Under the pieces are notes generated by a model, which saw nothing but the letters and a program-made list of their open reading frames with translations, was not told the DNA's origin and made no database searches. 64,000 nt of DNA from Archangium violaceum (GTDB taxonomy: Bacteria > Myxococcota > Myxococcia > Myxococcales > Myxococcaceae), in NCBI RefSeq assembly GCF_016859125.1, contig NZ_CP069338.1, positions 4,341,501-4,405,500 of the forward strand. Direction: 5' to 3'. Shown here piece by piece: positions 36,225-44,407 of the stretch (position 1 is its first letter; every line of letters starts with the position of its first letter). A program made the translations under genes and the position numbers.

Positions 36225-36824
36225 TCAACGCTCGCCCAGGGCCTCCTCGAGCGGTGCCGCGATCTCCATCCATGCGGCTCGCTCGAGTCGCATGGACTCA
36301 GGGTCCCTCATGAGCGTGAGCTGCGTCGCGGGCACGCGCGGGTCGTTGCCACCAGCGCTTGCGAGCTCGTACCAACGGCTCCATTCCTCGGGGTGGCGCG
36401 AGCCCCAGGATTCCATCTCCTCCGCCAGGATGACACTGGCGATGGCGCTTCCCAATGCCTCCGTGCGCTGCTGTGCCTCGGCGCCGCTTCGGCTGGCCCG
36501 CCAGAGGTTTTCCACGGCTCGCGTGAAATTGTTGGCACCTGGCCCGGGATGATCGTCCTCCTCTTCGGGCCAGCCTCCCCCGTCATCCAGCGGTTCCTCG
36601 TCTCGTATGGACTCGATGAGTTCACGCGGCCACCGCACTCCGGGTTGATGCCGCTCGAACGTGGGGAGGTGACGCTCCACCACCTGACGGACCCGTCTCA
36701 CCGCCCGGCTCGCGGGCAACCGGAGCAGTAACTCCTCCGTCACCGCCAGGCAGCCGTTCCAGTCCCTCTCCTCGGCTGCGAGCCTCGAGGCCTGGAGCTC
36801 CGCATCGGGGCTGCCTGCTTCCAT
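36225..36824 (-). CDS. Hypothetical acidic helical protein
   Basis: A 199-residue soluble protein with no recognised domain. It begins MEAGSPDAEL with AAGGAG 7 bases upstream of the ATG, which makes the start convincing. The N-terminal 60 residues are helical and TPR-like in spacing, followed by an Asp/Glu/Pro-rich linker (DDGGGWPEEEDDHPGPG) and a second helical region with Trp-rich EEMESWGSRHPEEWSRWYEL. Codon use is normal for the region. It lies 84 bases downstream of the frameshifted lipoprotein gene on the same strand, so they may once have formed an operon. Confidence 0.6.
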   Translation of the reverse strand: MEAGSPDAELQASRLAAEERDWNGCLAVTEELLLRLPASRAVRRVRQVVERHLPTFERHQPGVRWPRELIESIRDEEPLDDGGGWPEEEDDHPGPGANNFTRAVENLWRASRSGAEAQQRTEALGSAIASVILAEEMESWGSRHPEEWSRWYELASAGGNDPRVPATQLTLMRDPESMRLERAAWMEIAAPLEEALGER

Positions 36825-36908
36825 GGTCGCTCTCCTTGTCGTTCACCAGACGATGCGGCACTTCATCCATTGGATCGGGCCGCTCGCGGTATCCACGCAG
36901 CAAGGACA

Positions 36909-37348
36909 TCAGGTGATGGAGCCTGCTCTCCGGCCATTCGCGCGAACGTTGTAATGCAGTCCGATGCGCGGGCAAGGTCCCCTTTCCGTGGCCTCCGGAT
37001 GATGAGGACCCAGGCTCTTCTCCCCCAGCCTGCTCTTCATGGCATTCAACGCCTGCTGGGCACTGTGGTGGGAGTACGCCTCGGGCAGTGTCTGGCACAT
37101 CGGGTGGTCGGGGTGTCGCGACCGGCAGGTCTGCTCCTCTTCCGAGGAACTTTCCGCTTCGGCCTCCCGGGCCTCGAGCTGGGTGAGCCGCTCCTGCATC
37201 TGCGCTGCCGCCGACACGGTCAGCAGTCCGTTGTCGATGGCTTCCGCCAGCAAGGCTTCCGCTTCAGGAGCATGCTGCGGGTGTCATGGGCGCAGCCTTC
37301 GTGCAGCAGGAGGAACGACGTGCTCGCCATCACCCAGCGAACAGTCAT
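36909..37348 (-). pseudogene. Frameshifted small secreted or lipoprotein gene
   Basis: The ATG at 37348 has a strong GGAGG 7 bases upstream and encodes MTVRWVMASTSFLLLHEGC, a short export signal. Its frame terminates after 42 codons at about 37220. A second minus-strand frame without a good start continues from about 37265 (APEAEALLAEAIDNGLLT) to a stop at 36909 and encodes a helical Glu-rich segment with CRSRHPDHPMC. Inserting a single base near 37272-37278 would join them into one ~146-residue protein. This may be a true frameshift or a sequencing error; either way neither fragment looks complete alone. Confidence 0.5.
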
Positions 37349-37431
37349 GTGTGCACCTCCGACAACGAGCCTCCGAACCAGGGGAGCGGTCGGTTCTCGA
37401 GAGGTGCCATGGAATGGCATGGGAAAAGACA

Positions 37432-37471
37432 CCCACGGCGCCGGGAGGGGGAGCTTACCCAGCGCCGTGGG
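37432..37471 (-). terminator. Hairpin downstream of the subtilase gene
   Basis: CCCACGGCGC (37432-37441) and GCGCCGTGGG (37462-37471) are a perfect 10-bp inverted repeat with a 20-base loop, ~30 bases past the subtilase stop codon on the minus strand and before the next gene's start. It is a probable terminator, though the loop is large. Confidence 0.5.
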
Positions 37472-37501
37472 CGGCGCGCCAAGGGAGCGGACGCGCGCGT
37501 G

Positions 37502-39424
37502 TTATTGAGAGACCGGGACGAGCGTGTCCACCTCGGCCGTGCCCGTGTAGCTGGTGGGCGTGTTGAGGTAGCCCTCGAGCCGCACGCGCCAGGTGCCCGC
37601 CACGGGGTGGGGGATGGACACCGACTCGGAGACGGAGGTGCCGTTGGCGCTGGTACCCACCAGGTTGCCGCTCGGATCGTAGACGTAGAGGTCCAGGTCG
37701 AGCGCCGGGTTGCCCCAGTCCGTGGCGATGCGCAGGGCGTTGGCGCCAGCGGGCACGGTGAGGGCGTGCTCGTGCGAGGCCTCCGCGAGGGTGACGTCCA
37801 GGATGGGCACCTTCACCGACAGGCTCACGTTGCCGCTCCAGCCCGGCAGGGCCGTGGTGACGGTGGTGGTGCGGGTGCCGGCGGACTCGGAGGCGGCGCG
37901 CACGGCGGCGTAGGCATCCGCGTAGCCCGCGCCCGCCTCCCACGTCTCGAGCTGGCGCGTGGCGCCGGTGGTGGCGTCCTGCGTGTACATGGGCCGGGCG
38001 GTGGACGTGAGCGCCGCCAGCACGCCGTCCAGGTTGAGCGTGGGGTTGACCTCGAGCATCAGCGCGACCACGCCGCTCAGGTGCGGGGTGGCCATGGAGG
38101 TGCCATCGAGGGCCGCGTAGAAGGGCTCCGGGTGCAGGCCGTCCAGGCCGAGGTACGGCTGCGCCACGGTGGCCGTGGTGGCGCGCGCCGCGACGATGGC
38201 CACGCCGGGCAGGGTGATGTCCGGGTGGTGGTTCTCATCGCCCGGGATGCCGCGGCTGGAGAAGTCGGCGAGCTGACCCGGCACGCCCTGGCTGATGAGC
38301 GGGTTGGTGGCCGCGCGGGTGTCCTTGGCCGCTCCCGCCGCCACCGAGATGGCACACGGCGAGGCGCTGTACGGGTTGAGCGTGTCCTCGCCGGGGCCGT
38401 CATTGCCCGCCGCGAAGGCCACCACGATGCCCTCGTCGTAGGCGCGCTTGGAGGCGATGCTGACGGGATCGAACGGCGCGAAGTGGCTGCCGCTGGTGCC
38501 CCACGAGTTGGAGATGACGCGGACGTTGTACGTCTCGCGGATGTCCGGGCTCAGCAGGTAGTCAAAACCCTGGAGCGCGTAGAGGATGCTGATGGCCTCG
38601 CCCGCGCCCACGGCGATGAGGCTCGCGCCCGGGGCCACGCCCTTGTACTTGCCGCCGGACCGGGCGCCAGAGCCGCCGATGGTGCTGGCCACGTGCGTGC
38701 CGTGGCCGCTGGTGAGGTCGCTGTTGGGCACGTCGATGTAGAGCGCGCCGCTCACGCCCGTCTCGAGGATGGGCGCCGCCACCTTCACGTTCTTCACCAG
38801 GTTGGGGAAATCCCCGTGCGTGCCGTCCACGCCCGAGTCGATGATGCCCACGCCCACGCCCGCGCCGGTGGCATTGAAGGCCGTGCGCGCGGTGTCCGCC
38901 TGGATGTAGCGGACGCTCTCGTCCAGGAAGTAGTGCAGTGGCCGGTCCTGGTAGATGGACACCAGGCCGAGCGGCTGCAGCGTGGTGCGCAGCGTGCTCA
39001 GGAGCAGGGGCGTGACGGGCACCTTCAGTGCCACCATGGGCAGCGCCTCGAGCGCGCCGAGGCCCTCTCCCAGGGAGATGCCGAGCGTCCCCTTCAGCAG
39101 GTCCACCGCGGGCGCCACCGCCTCCTGCGTGTTGAAGGAGAGGATGAGCGTCTTCACCAGCCCGTCGGCGGCCAGCGACGGGTCCATCACGGCCTGGGTG
39201 AGCGCCGCCTGCGCCTGGGGCGTGGAGTAGAGCGCGGTGCAGGCGCTCGGGTCGGTGGTGGGCTGCTCCACGACGGGCTTCTTCTTGCCTCCCTGGAGCG
39301 CGGTACGGGCCGGGCGGGCCTCCGCTGCTGAACCCTGGGCGCTCTCCGGTGCGGAGGTGCCGCAGCCCGTGAGGAGGGCGGTGGTGGTGAGGGCGAGGCC
39401 CAGTGTCTTGAACGGCGGTGTCAT
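37502..39424 (-). CDS. Subtilisin-like (S8) serine protease lipoprotein
   Basis: A 640-residue lipoprotein (lipobox LLTGC, Cys21). A ~150-residue propeptide-like region precedes an S8 catalytic domain with the complete triad: D196 in GIIDSGVDG, H241 in GHGTHVAS and S443 in GTSMATP, plus oxyanion N341 in AAGNDG. The C-terminal ~120 residues form a beta-sandwich with DLDLYVYDPSGNLVGTS and GTWRVRLEGY, typical of P/pre-peptidase C-terminal domains on secreted proteases. It would act on the cell surface or be released after processing. The divergent direction has no gene nearby; the secreted-protein gene 110 bases upstream is on the same strand but is separated by a terminator. Confidence 0.92.
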   Translation of the reverse strand: MTPPFKTLGLALTTTALLTGCGTSAPESAQGSAAEARPARTALQGGKKKPVVEQPTTDPSACTALYSTPQAQAALTQAVMDPSLAADGLVKTLILSFNTQEAVAPAVDLLKGTLGISLGEGLGALEALPMVALKVPVTPLLLSTLRTTLQPLGLVSIYQDRPLHYFLDESVRYIQADTARTAFNATGAGVGVGIIDSGVDGTHGDFPNLVKNVKVAAPILETGVSGALYIDVPNSDLTSGHGTHVASTIGGSGARSGGKYKGVAPGASLIAVGAGEAISILYALQGFDYLLSPDIRETYNVRVISNSWGTSGSHFAPFDPVSIASKRAYDEGIVVAFAAGNDGPGEDTLNPYSASPCAISVAAGAAKDTRAATNPLISQGVPGQLADFSSRGIPGDENHHPDITLPGVAIVAARATTATVAQPYLGLDGLHPEPFYAALDGTSMATPHLSGVVALMLEVNPTLNLDGVLAALTSTARPMYTQDATTGATRQLETWEAGAGYADAYAAVRAASESAGTRTTTVTTALPGWSGNVSLSVKVPILDVTLAEASHEHALTVPAGANALRIATDWGNPALDLDLYVYDPSGNLVGTSANGTSVSESVSIPHPVAGTWRVRLEGYLNTPTSYTGTAEVDTLVPVSQ

Positions 39425-39454
39425 GTTCGTTCCCAGATGAAGACTCTCGGATGA

Positions 39455-39486
39455 AAAGGGCGCCCGCGGCGGAGGGCCGCGGGCGC
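39455..39486 (-). terminator. Rho-independent terminator of the 39.5-kb secreted protein gene
   Basis: On the minus strand an 11-bp perfect stem (arms at 39476-39486 and 39460-39470, sequence GCGCCCGCGGC in plus orientation) with a 5-base loop is followed by CCTTTTC. This is the clearest intrinsic terminator in the window. It lies 48 bases past the stop at 39535 and just upstream of the subtilase ATG, so it insulates the two genes. Confidence 0.75.
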
Positions 39487-39534
39487 TTCACTTCCTATTT
39501 GTTTCGGGTGTTCCGGGTTGGATCCGCTGTCCGC

Positions 39535-40170
39535 TCAGCTGTTGGGCGTGAGGTAGTGCGCCGTCTTCACGGTGCCGTTGACGTCGACGGTGATGCTCTG
39601 GTCGGGCGTGCCCACCGGAACGCTCGGGACGCCGGCCTCGCGCTCGGGGATGACGATCGTCTTGCCGTCGAAGGTGATGAGCTGGCCCGGAGCGGTCACC
39701 GGGTGGCCCACGATGTTCATGATGATGCCACCCACTTCCGCGGTGCCGCCCGGCAGGGTGAGGGCGGAAGCGGGGATGTAGACGGGGACGGCCGGGGTGC
39801 TCACGCCGTCGACGTTGACGCAGCGGCTGGGGGTGAGGTTGAGCTCCGGCAGGGTGGCGGAGATGGAGGGGATGTCCTGCGAGACGCCGGGGACGAACAC
39901 CGGCTGGCCGTCCGTCTCCGCGTCGACGCCGGGCACGCGCACCGAGTAGCCGAGGATGGTCTGGCCCGTCTCATCCAGGTGGACGCGGATGGGCTGGACG
40001 GAGGCGTCGCTGTCGGGAACGACGACGGCCACGGCCGGGGTGGCCACGGTGTACGAGTCGACGTGGCCGATGATGTAGGCGCAGGTGGGGTCGGCCAGCG
40101 CGACGCTTGGGACGGCGAGACCCGCGAACGCGGCGCCAACGAGGAAATGCTTCAGGTGACGGGTGTTCAT
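39535..40170 (-). CDS. Secreted protein of unknown function
   Basis: A 211-residue product starting MNTRHLKHFLVG with GAGGAG 6 bases before the ATG. A clear signal peptide ends at AVPSVALA/DP (about residue 28). The mature protein is Val/Pro/Thr-rich, predicted all-beta, with a single Cys pair (PTCAY and SRCVN) and no recognised domain. The repeated style of short segments such as TPAVAVVVP and TPAVPVYIP suggests internal duplication. A 19-base A/T-only-rich patch near 40258-40276, ~90 bases upstream, is a likely promoter region. No function is proposed. Confidence 0.68.
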   Translation of the reverse strand: MNTRHLKHFLVGAAFAGLAVPSVALADPTCAYIIGHVDSYTVATPAVAVVVPDSDASVQPIRVHLDETGQTILGYSVRVPGVDAETDGQPVFVPGVSQDIPSISATLPELNLTPSRCVNVDGVSTPAVPVYIPASALTLPGGTAEVGGIIMNIVGHPVTAPGQLITFDGKTIVIPEREAGVPSVPVGTPDQSITVDVNGTVKTAHYLTPNS

Positions 40171-40257
40171 GGTGGGCTCCTCAGTCAGGCGCGTGGGGTG
40201 GGGTTGAATCGCGCCTTCACCCATTTCTTGGAAAAAGAGCCCAGAGCTGGATCGCCC

Positions 40258-40276
40258 TGATTTAAAAATTATTTTC
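40258..40276 (-). promoter_or_regulatory. A/T-rich promoter-like patch upstream of the 39.5-kb secreted protein gene
   Basis: The run TGATTTAAAAATTATTTTC is almost free of G and C in a window that is otherwise strongly GC-rich. It lies ~90-105 bases upstream of the ATG on the minus strand. I cannot place convincing -10 and -35 boxes, so this is only a likely promoter or UP-element region. Confidence 0.3.
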
Positions 40277-40343
40277 CGAGCGGTTTGAGGGCACTCTTCT
40301 CCCAGGGGCTTTTCGCGTCCCCATGTGGATGGCGCTCCAGCGC

Positions 40344-41417
40344 TCAGAACACCGTCATCTTCAGCGTGCGACTCGAGGTCGCGGGACCCAACAGTCCCGT
40401 CGACGCGGAGACGGTGAACTCGTAGACGCCCGCCTGCGTGGGTTGCCCCGAGAGGACACCCGTGCTGGCGTTCAGGGTGATGCCCGGCGGCAGCTTGGAT
40501 GCGTCCACCACCTCCCAGGTGACGGAGGTGGGGGTTGTCTGGAGGGGATGGGTATAGGACGAGCCCACCCGTGCATCGGGGAGGGCGCTGGTCTTGATGC
40601 AGACCTGCGAGGACGAGCAGGTGATGGAGGTGAGCTGGATGCGGCGGACGGCGGTCTGTGGAGGCTCGTCGGAGTCCGTCACCCGCACGTCGAAGGGCGG
40701 GGTGCTGGTGTCATCCGAGGCCTTTCCGTCGACCTGCCCGTCATCGCGCAGGACGATGCCCGAAGGCAGGCTGCCCGACACGATCTCGTACGTATAGGGC
40801 GATTTGCCCCCGGTGGCCGAGAGCTGATCCACGTACTCCTTGCCACTCTCGAAGAACGCGAGCACGCCCGGCCCGGCCAGACGCAACAGGGGGCGGATGC
40901 GCACGGAGAACTCCTGGCTGGAGCGCTGGGGCGTCTCGCTCCGGTCCACCACCTCCACGGTGAAGAGGAAGTCCCCGGCCGTGGTCGGCCTGCCGGAGAG
41001 GATGCCCTCGGGGTCGAGCGTCAGGCCTGGAGGAGGCTCGCCCGCGGTGATGGAGAAGGCATAGGGCGGGGTTCCGCCGCTCGCCTGGAATCGGTGGGAG
41101 AAGGTCTCCGTCTCCAGCCCCCTTCCGGGGCCATCCGGTATGAGCACGAGCTGCGTCGGACCCGCGTCGGCGTCCCCGCCGTCCGTGCCCGCGTCGGAGC
41201 CACCTCCATCCATGTCCGAGGGTACCTCGAGGGGACACGGTCCACGCTCGCCGCAGTCCGGGAGGCAGACCTTCTCGGACGCCAGACACGTCCAGCCCCC
41301 GGGGCACGCGCCCTGGTCATCACACGTGGGGAAGCGGGAGAAGTCCGGTTGGAAGGCGCACGCCACTACTCCGAGGAGCACGGCCCCTCCCATCATCCAC
41401 CGCGGCCAGCGTCTCAT
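40344..41417 (-). CDS. Lipoprotein with putative-Ig (cadherin-like) repeats
   Basis: A 357-residue lipoprotein (GVVAC lipobox, Cys ~20) followed by a Cys-rich segment with CPGGWTC, a low-complexity Asp/Gly/Ala linker, and three putative-Ig (He_PIG) repeats. Each repeat has the signature of a GGTPPYAFSI / GLTLDPEGILSG type, the third ending LPPGITLNASTGVLSGQPTQAG. Such repeats are binding modules on the cell surface. The ATG overlaps the stop of the upstream gene by 4 bases (ATGA), making it the third gene of the caspase operon. The long upstream frame to 41999 is a shadow of that neighbour. Confidence 0.78.
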   Translation of the reverse strand: MRRWPRWMMGGAVLLGVVACAFQPDFSRFPTCDDQGACPGGWTCLASEKVCLPDCGERGPCPLEVPSDMDGGGSDAGTDGGDADAGPTQLVLIPDGPGRGLETETFSHRFQASGGTPPYAFSITAGEPPPGLTLDPEGILSGRPTTAGDFLFTVEVVDRSETPQRSSQEFSVRIRPLLRLAGPGVLAFFESGKEYVDQLSATGGKSPYTYEIVSGSLPSGIVLRDDGQVDGKASDDTSTPPFDVRVTDSDEPPQTAVRRIQLTSITCSSSQVCIKTSALPDARVGSSYTHPLQTTPTSVTWEVVDASKLPPGITLNASTGVLSGQPTQAGVYEFTVSASTGLLGPATSSRTLKMTVF

Positions 41418-42166
41418 GGCAGCTCCCAGACGAAGAAGACGGCCCCACCGGCGCCCAGCAGCGCACCCGCTCCCATCAGCACGTTGGCCGTGCGTGCCTG
41501 CTTCCGGCCTTCCTGGATGCGTCCCGAGATGCAGGAGCGGAACGCCTCGCCCTCTCCGGAGCAGCCCGCGCTCCCTCGCGAGAGGCTCGTCTCCGAGCGG
41601 CGCGCGGCCAGCCCGAAGCCCACTCCGGCCGCGAGCGCGACGCCTCCGGCCGCCAGCATCACCGTGGGCCACACCTTCCTCGGGCGCTCCACGGTCCTCG
41701 CGGCGAGCCGCGCCGACCACAGCGCGTCGAAGGCCTCGCGGATGCGCGCCGCCTCCAGGCCTGGCGGGAGCCCCTCTCCGGAGAGCTGCACGAGGCTGTG
41801 GGACTCCTGGCCCTCGCGGTCCACCAGCGTGAGCGCCACGCTGCGCCCACCCCCCACGCCGAGCGCCACGCCGCGCACCACCCGGTCCGTGCCGAACGCC
41901 TGCACCTGGGCACCCCGGCACATCGCGTCCACGCAGCCCACGAGCCGTCCACCCTGCGCGCGCACCTTCGCCACCGTGGTCGCGCGCGGCTCCAGGCACA
42001 TGCCGGAGGTGCTCTCCGCCACCCGGCGCACGGTGTCCTCCAGCTCACGCGCCTCCGCGGTCGACAGCGCCACCGGTTGGAAGGGGACGAGCACCACCCG
42101 CTCTCCCCTGCACGGGGCAGGGGCCTGCGCCAGTGCCAGCACCAGCGCGAACGAAAGAAGACTCAT
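41414..42166 (-). CDS. Exported protein with C-terminal membrane hairpin, caspase-operon partner
   Basis: A 250-residue protein with an N-terminal signal (MSLLSFALVLALAQA) and a soluble domain of ~140 residues resembling the periplasmic curli-assembly/TolB-like N-domain pattern (RVVLVPFQP, then MCRGAQVQAFGTDRVV). Two hydrophobic segments near the C-terminus (VMLAAGGVALAAGVGFGLA and VLMGAGALLGAGGAVFFV) flank a Cys-containing loop. It overlaps both the caspase gene upstream and the Ig lipoprotein gene downstream by 4 bases, so translation is coupled. The domain assignment is tentative; the topology is clear. Confidence 0.7.
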   Translation of the reverse strand: MSLLSFALVLALAQAPAPCRGERVVLVPFQPVALSTAEARELEDTVRRVAESTSGMCLEPRATTVAKVRAQGGRLVGCVDAMCRGAQVQAFGTDRVVRGVALGVGGGRSVALTLVDREGQESHSLVQLSGEGLPPGLEAARIREAFDALWSARLAARTVERPRKVWPTVMLAAGGVALAAGVGFGLAARRSETSLSRGSAGCSGEGEAFRSCISGRIQEGRKQARTANVLMGAGALLGAGGAVFFVWELP

Positions 42167-43422
42167 GGTGTGAGATCGGGTCCCTGTTCGGGGGCCACGG
42201 GCGTCTGCCCCAGGCTGGCCATGTATCCCGCGTAGAAGCGGGGGCCGAAGGGCACGGAGAAGAGCTTGTCCCGGAAGGCGTCATCCACCGCGCCGCGGGC
42301 GGCGATGGAGTTGTCCCTCCAGGAGAGGCTCCCCGCGTTCACCACCGCGCCCGGGCGGGCGAACCTGAAGGCGGCCTCGCGTCCGAAGGCCCGCAGGAAG
42401 TAACCAGGGCCGGGGGGCAATCCCAGCACCACGGAGCGCTCGCGCTCCTTGTTGAACTCGGCCACCCGCAGGCCCCGCGAATCCTCCACCCACAGCCGGC
42501 CCTCCAGGCCCGCGGGCAGCAGCAGGAAGCCCAGGCGCGCCCTGTCCCCGAGGTCCACCAGCGCCGCCGAGCGATCCTGCGCGGGCGGCTGGATGGACAC
42601 CTCGAGCCGGCCCCGCACGTCCTCCACGCCCTGGTTGGCGGCGGCGACGAAGGCCCTCAGCTCCGAGTACTCCACCCGCCCGTCCGCGTTGACGTCCGCG
42701 GCCCCGGCGAGCGCGGAGAGCACCTGGTGGCTGAAGACGCCCGAGCGGATGGCGCTCCACTCGTGGCTCTCCTGCTCGCGGGTGGTGGACAGCACGGCGC
42801 CCACGTGCGGGTAGCGCCCGAGCTCGCGCGCGGCCAGCAGGCCCCGCACCGCCTGCGCCTGGGCGGGCGCCACCGGCAGCGCACCGCGCGAGTTGACGAA
42901 GAAGTACGAATCACACGCGTCCACGATGAGGTGGATGAAGGCGGCGGTGCTGGGCGCGATGACCTGCGCGTAGAGGTCGGTGCGCGTGAAGGGCCCATCC
43001 AGCAGGCTCACCATGCCCTCTCCGGCGGGCCCGCGCTTTCCGTGGCCGGTGAAGACGAAGTAGAGCACGGGCTCGTCGCCGCGCTTGCGGTCCTCGGCCA
43101 TGCGGGCATTGAGCTGGCCGAGCGCTTCCTTGAGCGCCCTGCGGGTCGGGGGCCGGGTCCGGGAGGCGAGCCCCGGGTGGCGTGCCTGCGTCTCCTCGTC
43201 CAGCACGGTGAGGAGCACGGTCTCCTTCGTGAGAGAGGAGAGCAGCTCGTAGTAACGCGCGCCGTCATCGTCGGCGTAGCGCAGGGGGGCCTGCTTCGGT
43301 TCGAGCCCGGTGTTGTTGGCGAGGATGAGCGCGTAGGCCACCCGCTCGGGCGCGGCGCTCGCGGCGGTACCAATGAGGAGCGCGGCCCACAGGGTCACCG
43401 CAGCGCATCGGAGCGGTCGCAT
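42163..43422 (-). CDS. Exported caspase-like (C14) peptidase
   Basis: A 419-residue product starting MRPLRCAAV with a cleavable-looking signal peptide (to about residue 23). The caspase fold follows: YALILANNTG, a long helix, then the catalytic dyad H127 in FVFTGHGKRG and C170 in LIVDACDSYFF. A segment DVNADGRVEYSEL (about 247-259) is an EF-hand-like calcium loop, as seen in many prokaryotic caspases. The C-terminal ~170 residues are beta-rich. It is the first gene of a three-gene operon and lies beyond one gene from a divergent sigma/anti-sigma pair. Location outside the cytoplasm is inferred from the signal; the target is unknown. Confidence 0.85.
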   Translation of the reverse strand: MRPLRCAAVTLWAALLIGTAASAAPERVAYALILANNTGLEPKQAPLRYADDDGARYYELLSSLTKETVLLTVLDEETQARHPGLASRTRPPTRRALKEALGQLNARMAEDRKRGDEPVLYFVFTGHGKRGPAGEGMVSLLDGPFTRTDLYAQVIAPSTAAFIHLIVDACDSYFFVNSRGALPVAPAQAQAVRGLLAARELGRYPHVGAVLSTTREQESHEWSAIRSGVFSHQVLSALAGAADVNADGRVEYSELRAFVAAANQGVEDVRGRLEVSIQPPAQDRSAALVDLGDRARLGFLLLPAGLEGRLWVEDSRGLRVAEFNKERERSVVLGLPPGPGYFLRAFGREAAFRFARPGAVVNAGSLSWRDNSIAARGAVDDAFRDKLFSVPFGPRFYAGYMASLGQTPVAPEQGPDLTP

Positions 43423-43486
43423 GCGGTGACAGTGTCTCCGGAGCGAGCCAGGGCGGCAAGGTGCCACGGGTGCGCGGAGGGACTCT

Positions 43487-43507
43487 TCCCACGCACCTTC
43501 CGTGGGA
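43487..43507. promoter_or_regulatory. Dyad upstream of the caspase operon
   Basis: TCCCACG (43487-43493) and CGTGGGA (43501-43507) form a perfect 7-bp inverted repeat with a 7-base spacer, about 65-85 bases upstream of the caspase ATG on the minus strand. It may be an operator or the terminator of the gene ending at 43577. Confidence 0.35.
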
Positions 43508-43576
43508 GACGAGGGGGTGCAGTGTCGGGCAGCCGACCTTCCGTACTGGCCGTGTGCCCTGTCCGCATGCCGGGTG

Positions 43577-44221
43577 TCAGAAGCGGCCACTCAGACCGAG
43601 CATTCCCCCTCGGGCGTCGAAGGCCAGCAGGGGTTGGAGGCGTGGGTGGGCGGCGCTCCTCTCCGGGTGCTCCGGGCGCTGTGACAACTCGTAGCCCAGG
43701 GAGGCTCCAATCATGCCGAGCACGGGAATGGCGATGACCATGCCGCCGCCAGCGGTCGTGCCTTCCAGGAGGCCTCCCGCGATGAACCCCACGGCCCCTC
43801 CCCCGAGCGCGGCCCACAGGCTTCCATCTCCGCCCACGGCTTCTCCGCCCCACCAGACCCCCAGGGGATAGCCCACCAACAGGCCCGCCGTGAGCCCGAA
43901 GAGGAGGGGATAGGCGCAGCCCCATTCGCTCTGGACCGGGGACTCCGTGAGCAGGCACAGCCCGAGACCCGTGAGCCCTCCCGCCAGGGTCGTCGCCACG
44001 CCCCCGCCCACTTCCGCGAGCAGACGGAGTGCGAGCGGGGCCCTCCTCCGCAGGGACCCGGAGGCGGGGTCCTCCAGCAGCGTGGGTCCGTGCTCCTCGG
44101 TATTGGAGGTGGGGGAGGCCAGGGGCGCGTCTTCGGCGGCGAGGCCTCCACGGGGCGTGAGCAGCAGCAGCAGGCACAGCAGCACCACGGACTTCGAGCC
44201 AGGGGGCAGGCGAGAGGTCAT
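43577..44221 (-). CDS. Glycine-rich membrane protein of unknown function
   Basis: A 214-residue protein starting MTSRLPPGSK with a signal/anchor segment (VVLLCLLLLLTPRGGLA). After a polar stretch come three or four Gly-rich hydrophobic segments (GGGVATTLAGGLTGLGLCLL, LLFGLTAGLLVGYPLGV, ALGGGAVGFIAGGLLEG, MVIAIPVLGMIGASLGYEL) of the glycine-zipper kind. No family recognised. It sits between the caspase operon (154 bases downstream, same strand) and the divergent sigma factor, directly beside the 16-bp tandem repeat. Membership of the same regulon is plausible but unproven. Confidence 0.65.
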   Translation of the reverse strand: MTSRLPPGSKSVVLLCLLLLLTPRGGLAAEDAPLASPTSNTEEHGPTLLEDPASGSLRRRAPLALRLLAEVGGGVATTLAGGLTGLGLCLLTESPVQSEWGCAYPLLFGLTAGLLVGYPLGVWWGGEAVGGDGSLWAALGGGAVGFIAGGLLEGTTAGGGMVIAIPVLGMIGASLGYELSQRPEHPERSAAHPRLQPLLAFDARGGMLGLSGRF

Positions 44222-44260
44222 GGTCCGAGCGTAGGGGCAAACGCCTGGACTCGCATCGTT

Positions 44261-44292
44261 ACAAGCGCGCCACCTGACAAGCGCGCCACCTG
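44261..44292. repeat. Perfect 16-bp tandem duplication in the divergent sigma-factor promoter region
   Basis: ACAAGCGCGCCACCTG occurs twice with no spacer (44261-44276 and 44277-44292). It lies 40 bases upstream of the minus-strand membrane gene and ~115 bases upstream of the sigma-factor ATG. Adjacent direct copies in a divergent promoter are typical of repressor or activator sites, although a recent slippage event is also possible. Confidence 0.6.
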
Positions 44293-44407
44293 TCGGGTCC
44301 CCTTCCTGACGATCCCCGAACGCTGGAGATCCACTCCGGCCAGCAAATCGCAATTCGAGATGCGGGAAGGTGACGGCGGGGCGTTGGGCACGGTAAGTCG
44401 CAGACGG

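Noticed and set aside
37286-39331. A 681-codon plus-strand frame across the subtilase
   Set aside because: The minus-strand subtilase has a full catalytic triad and signal peptide; this frame is its shadow.
42133-43737. A 534-codon plus-strand frame across the caspase gene
   Set aside because: The minus strand encodes a caspase with an intact His/Cys dyad and coupled neighbours; the plus frame is Arg/His/Gly-rich noise.
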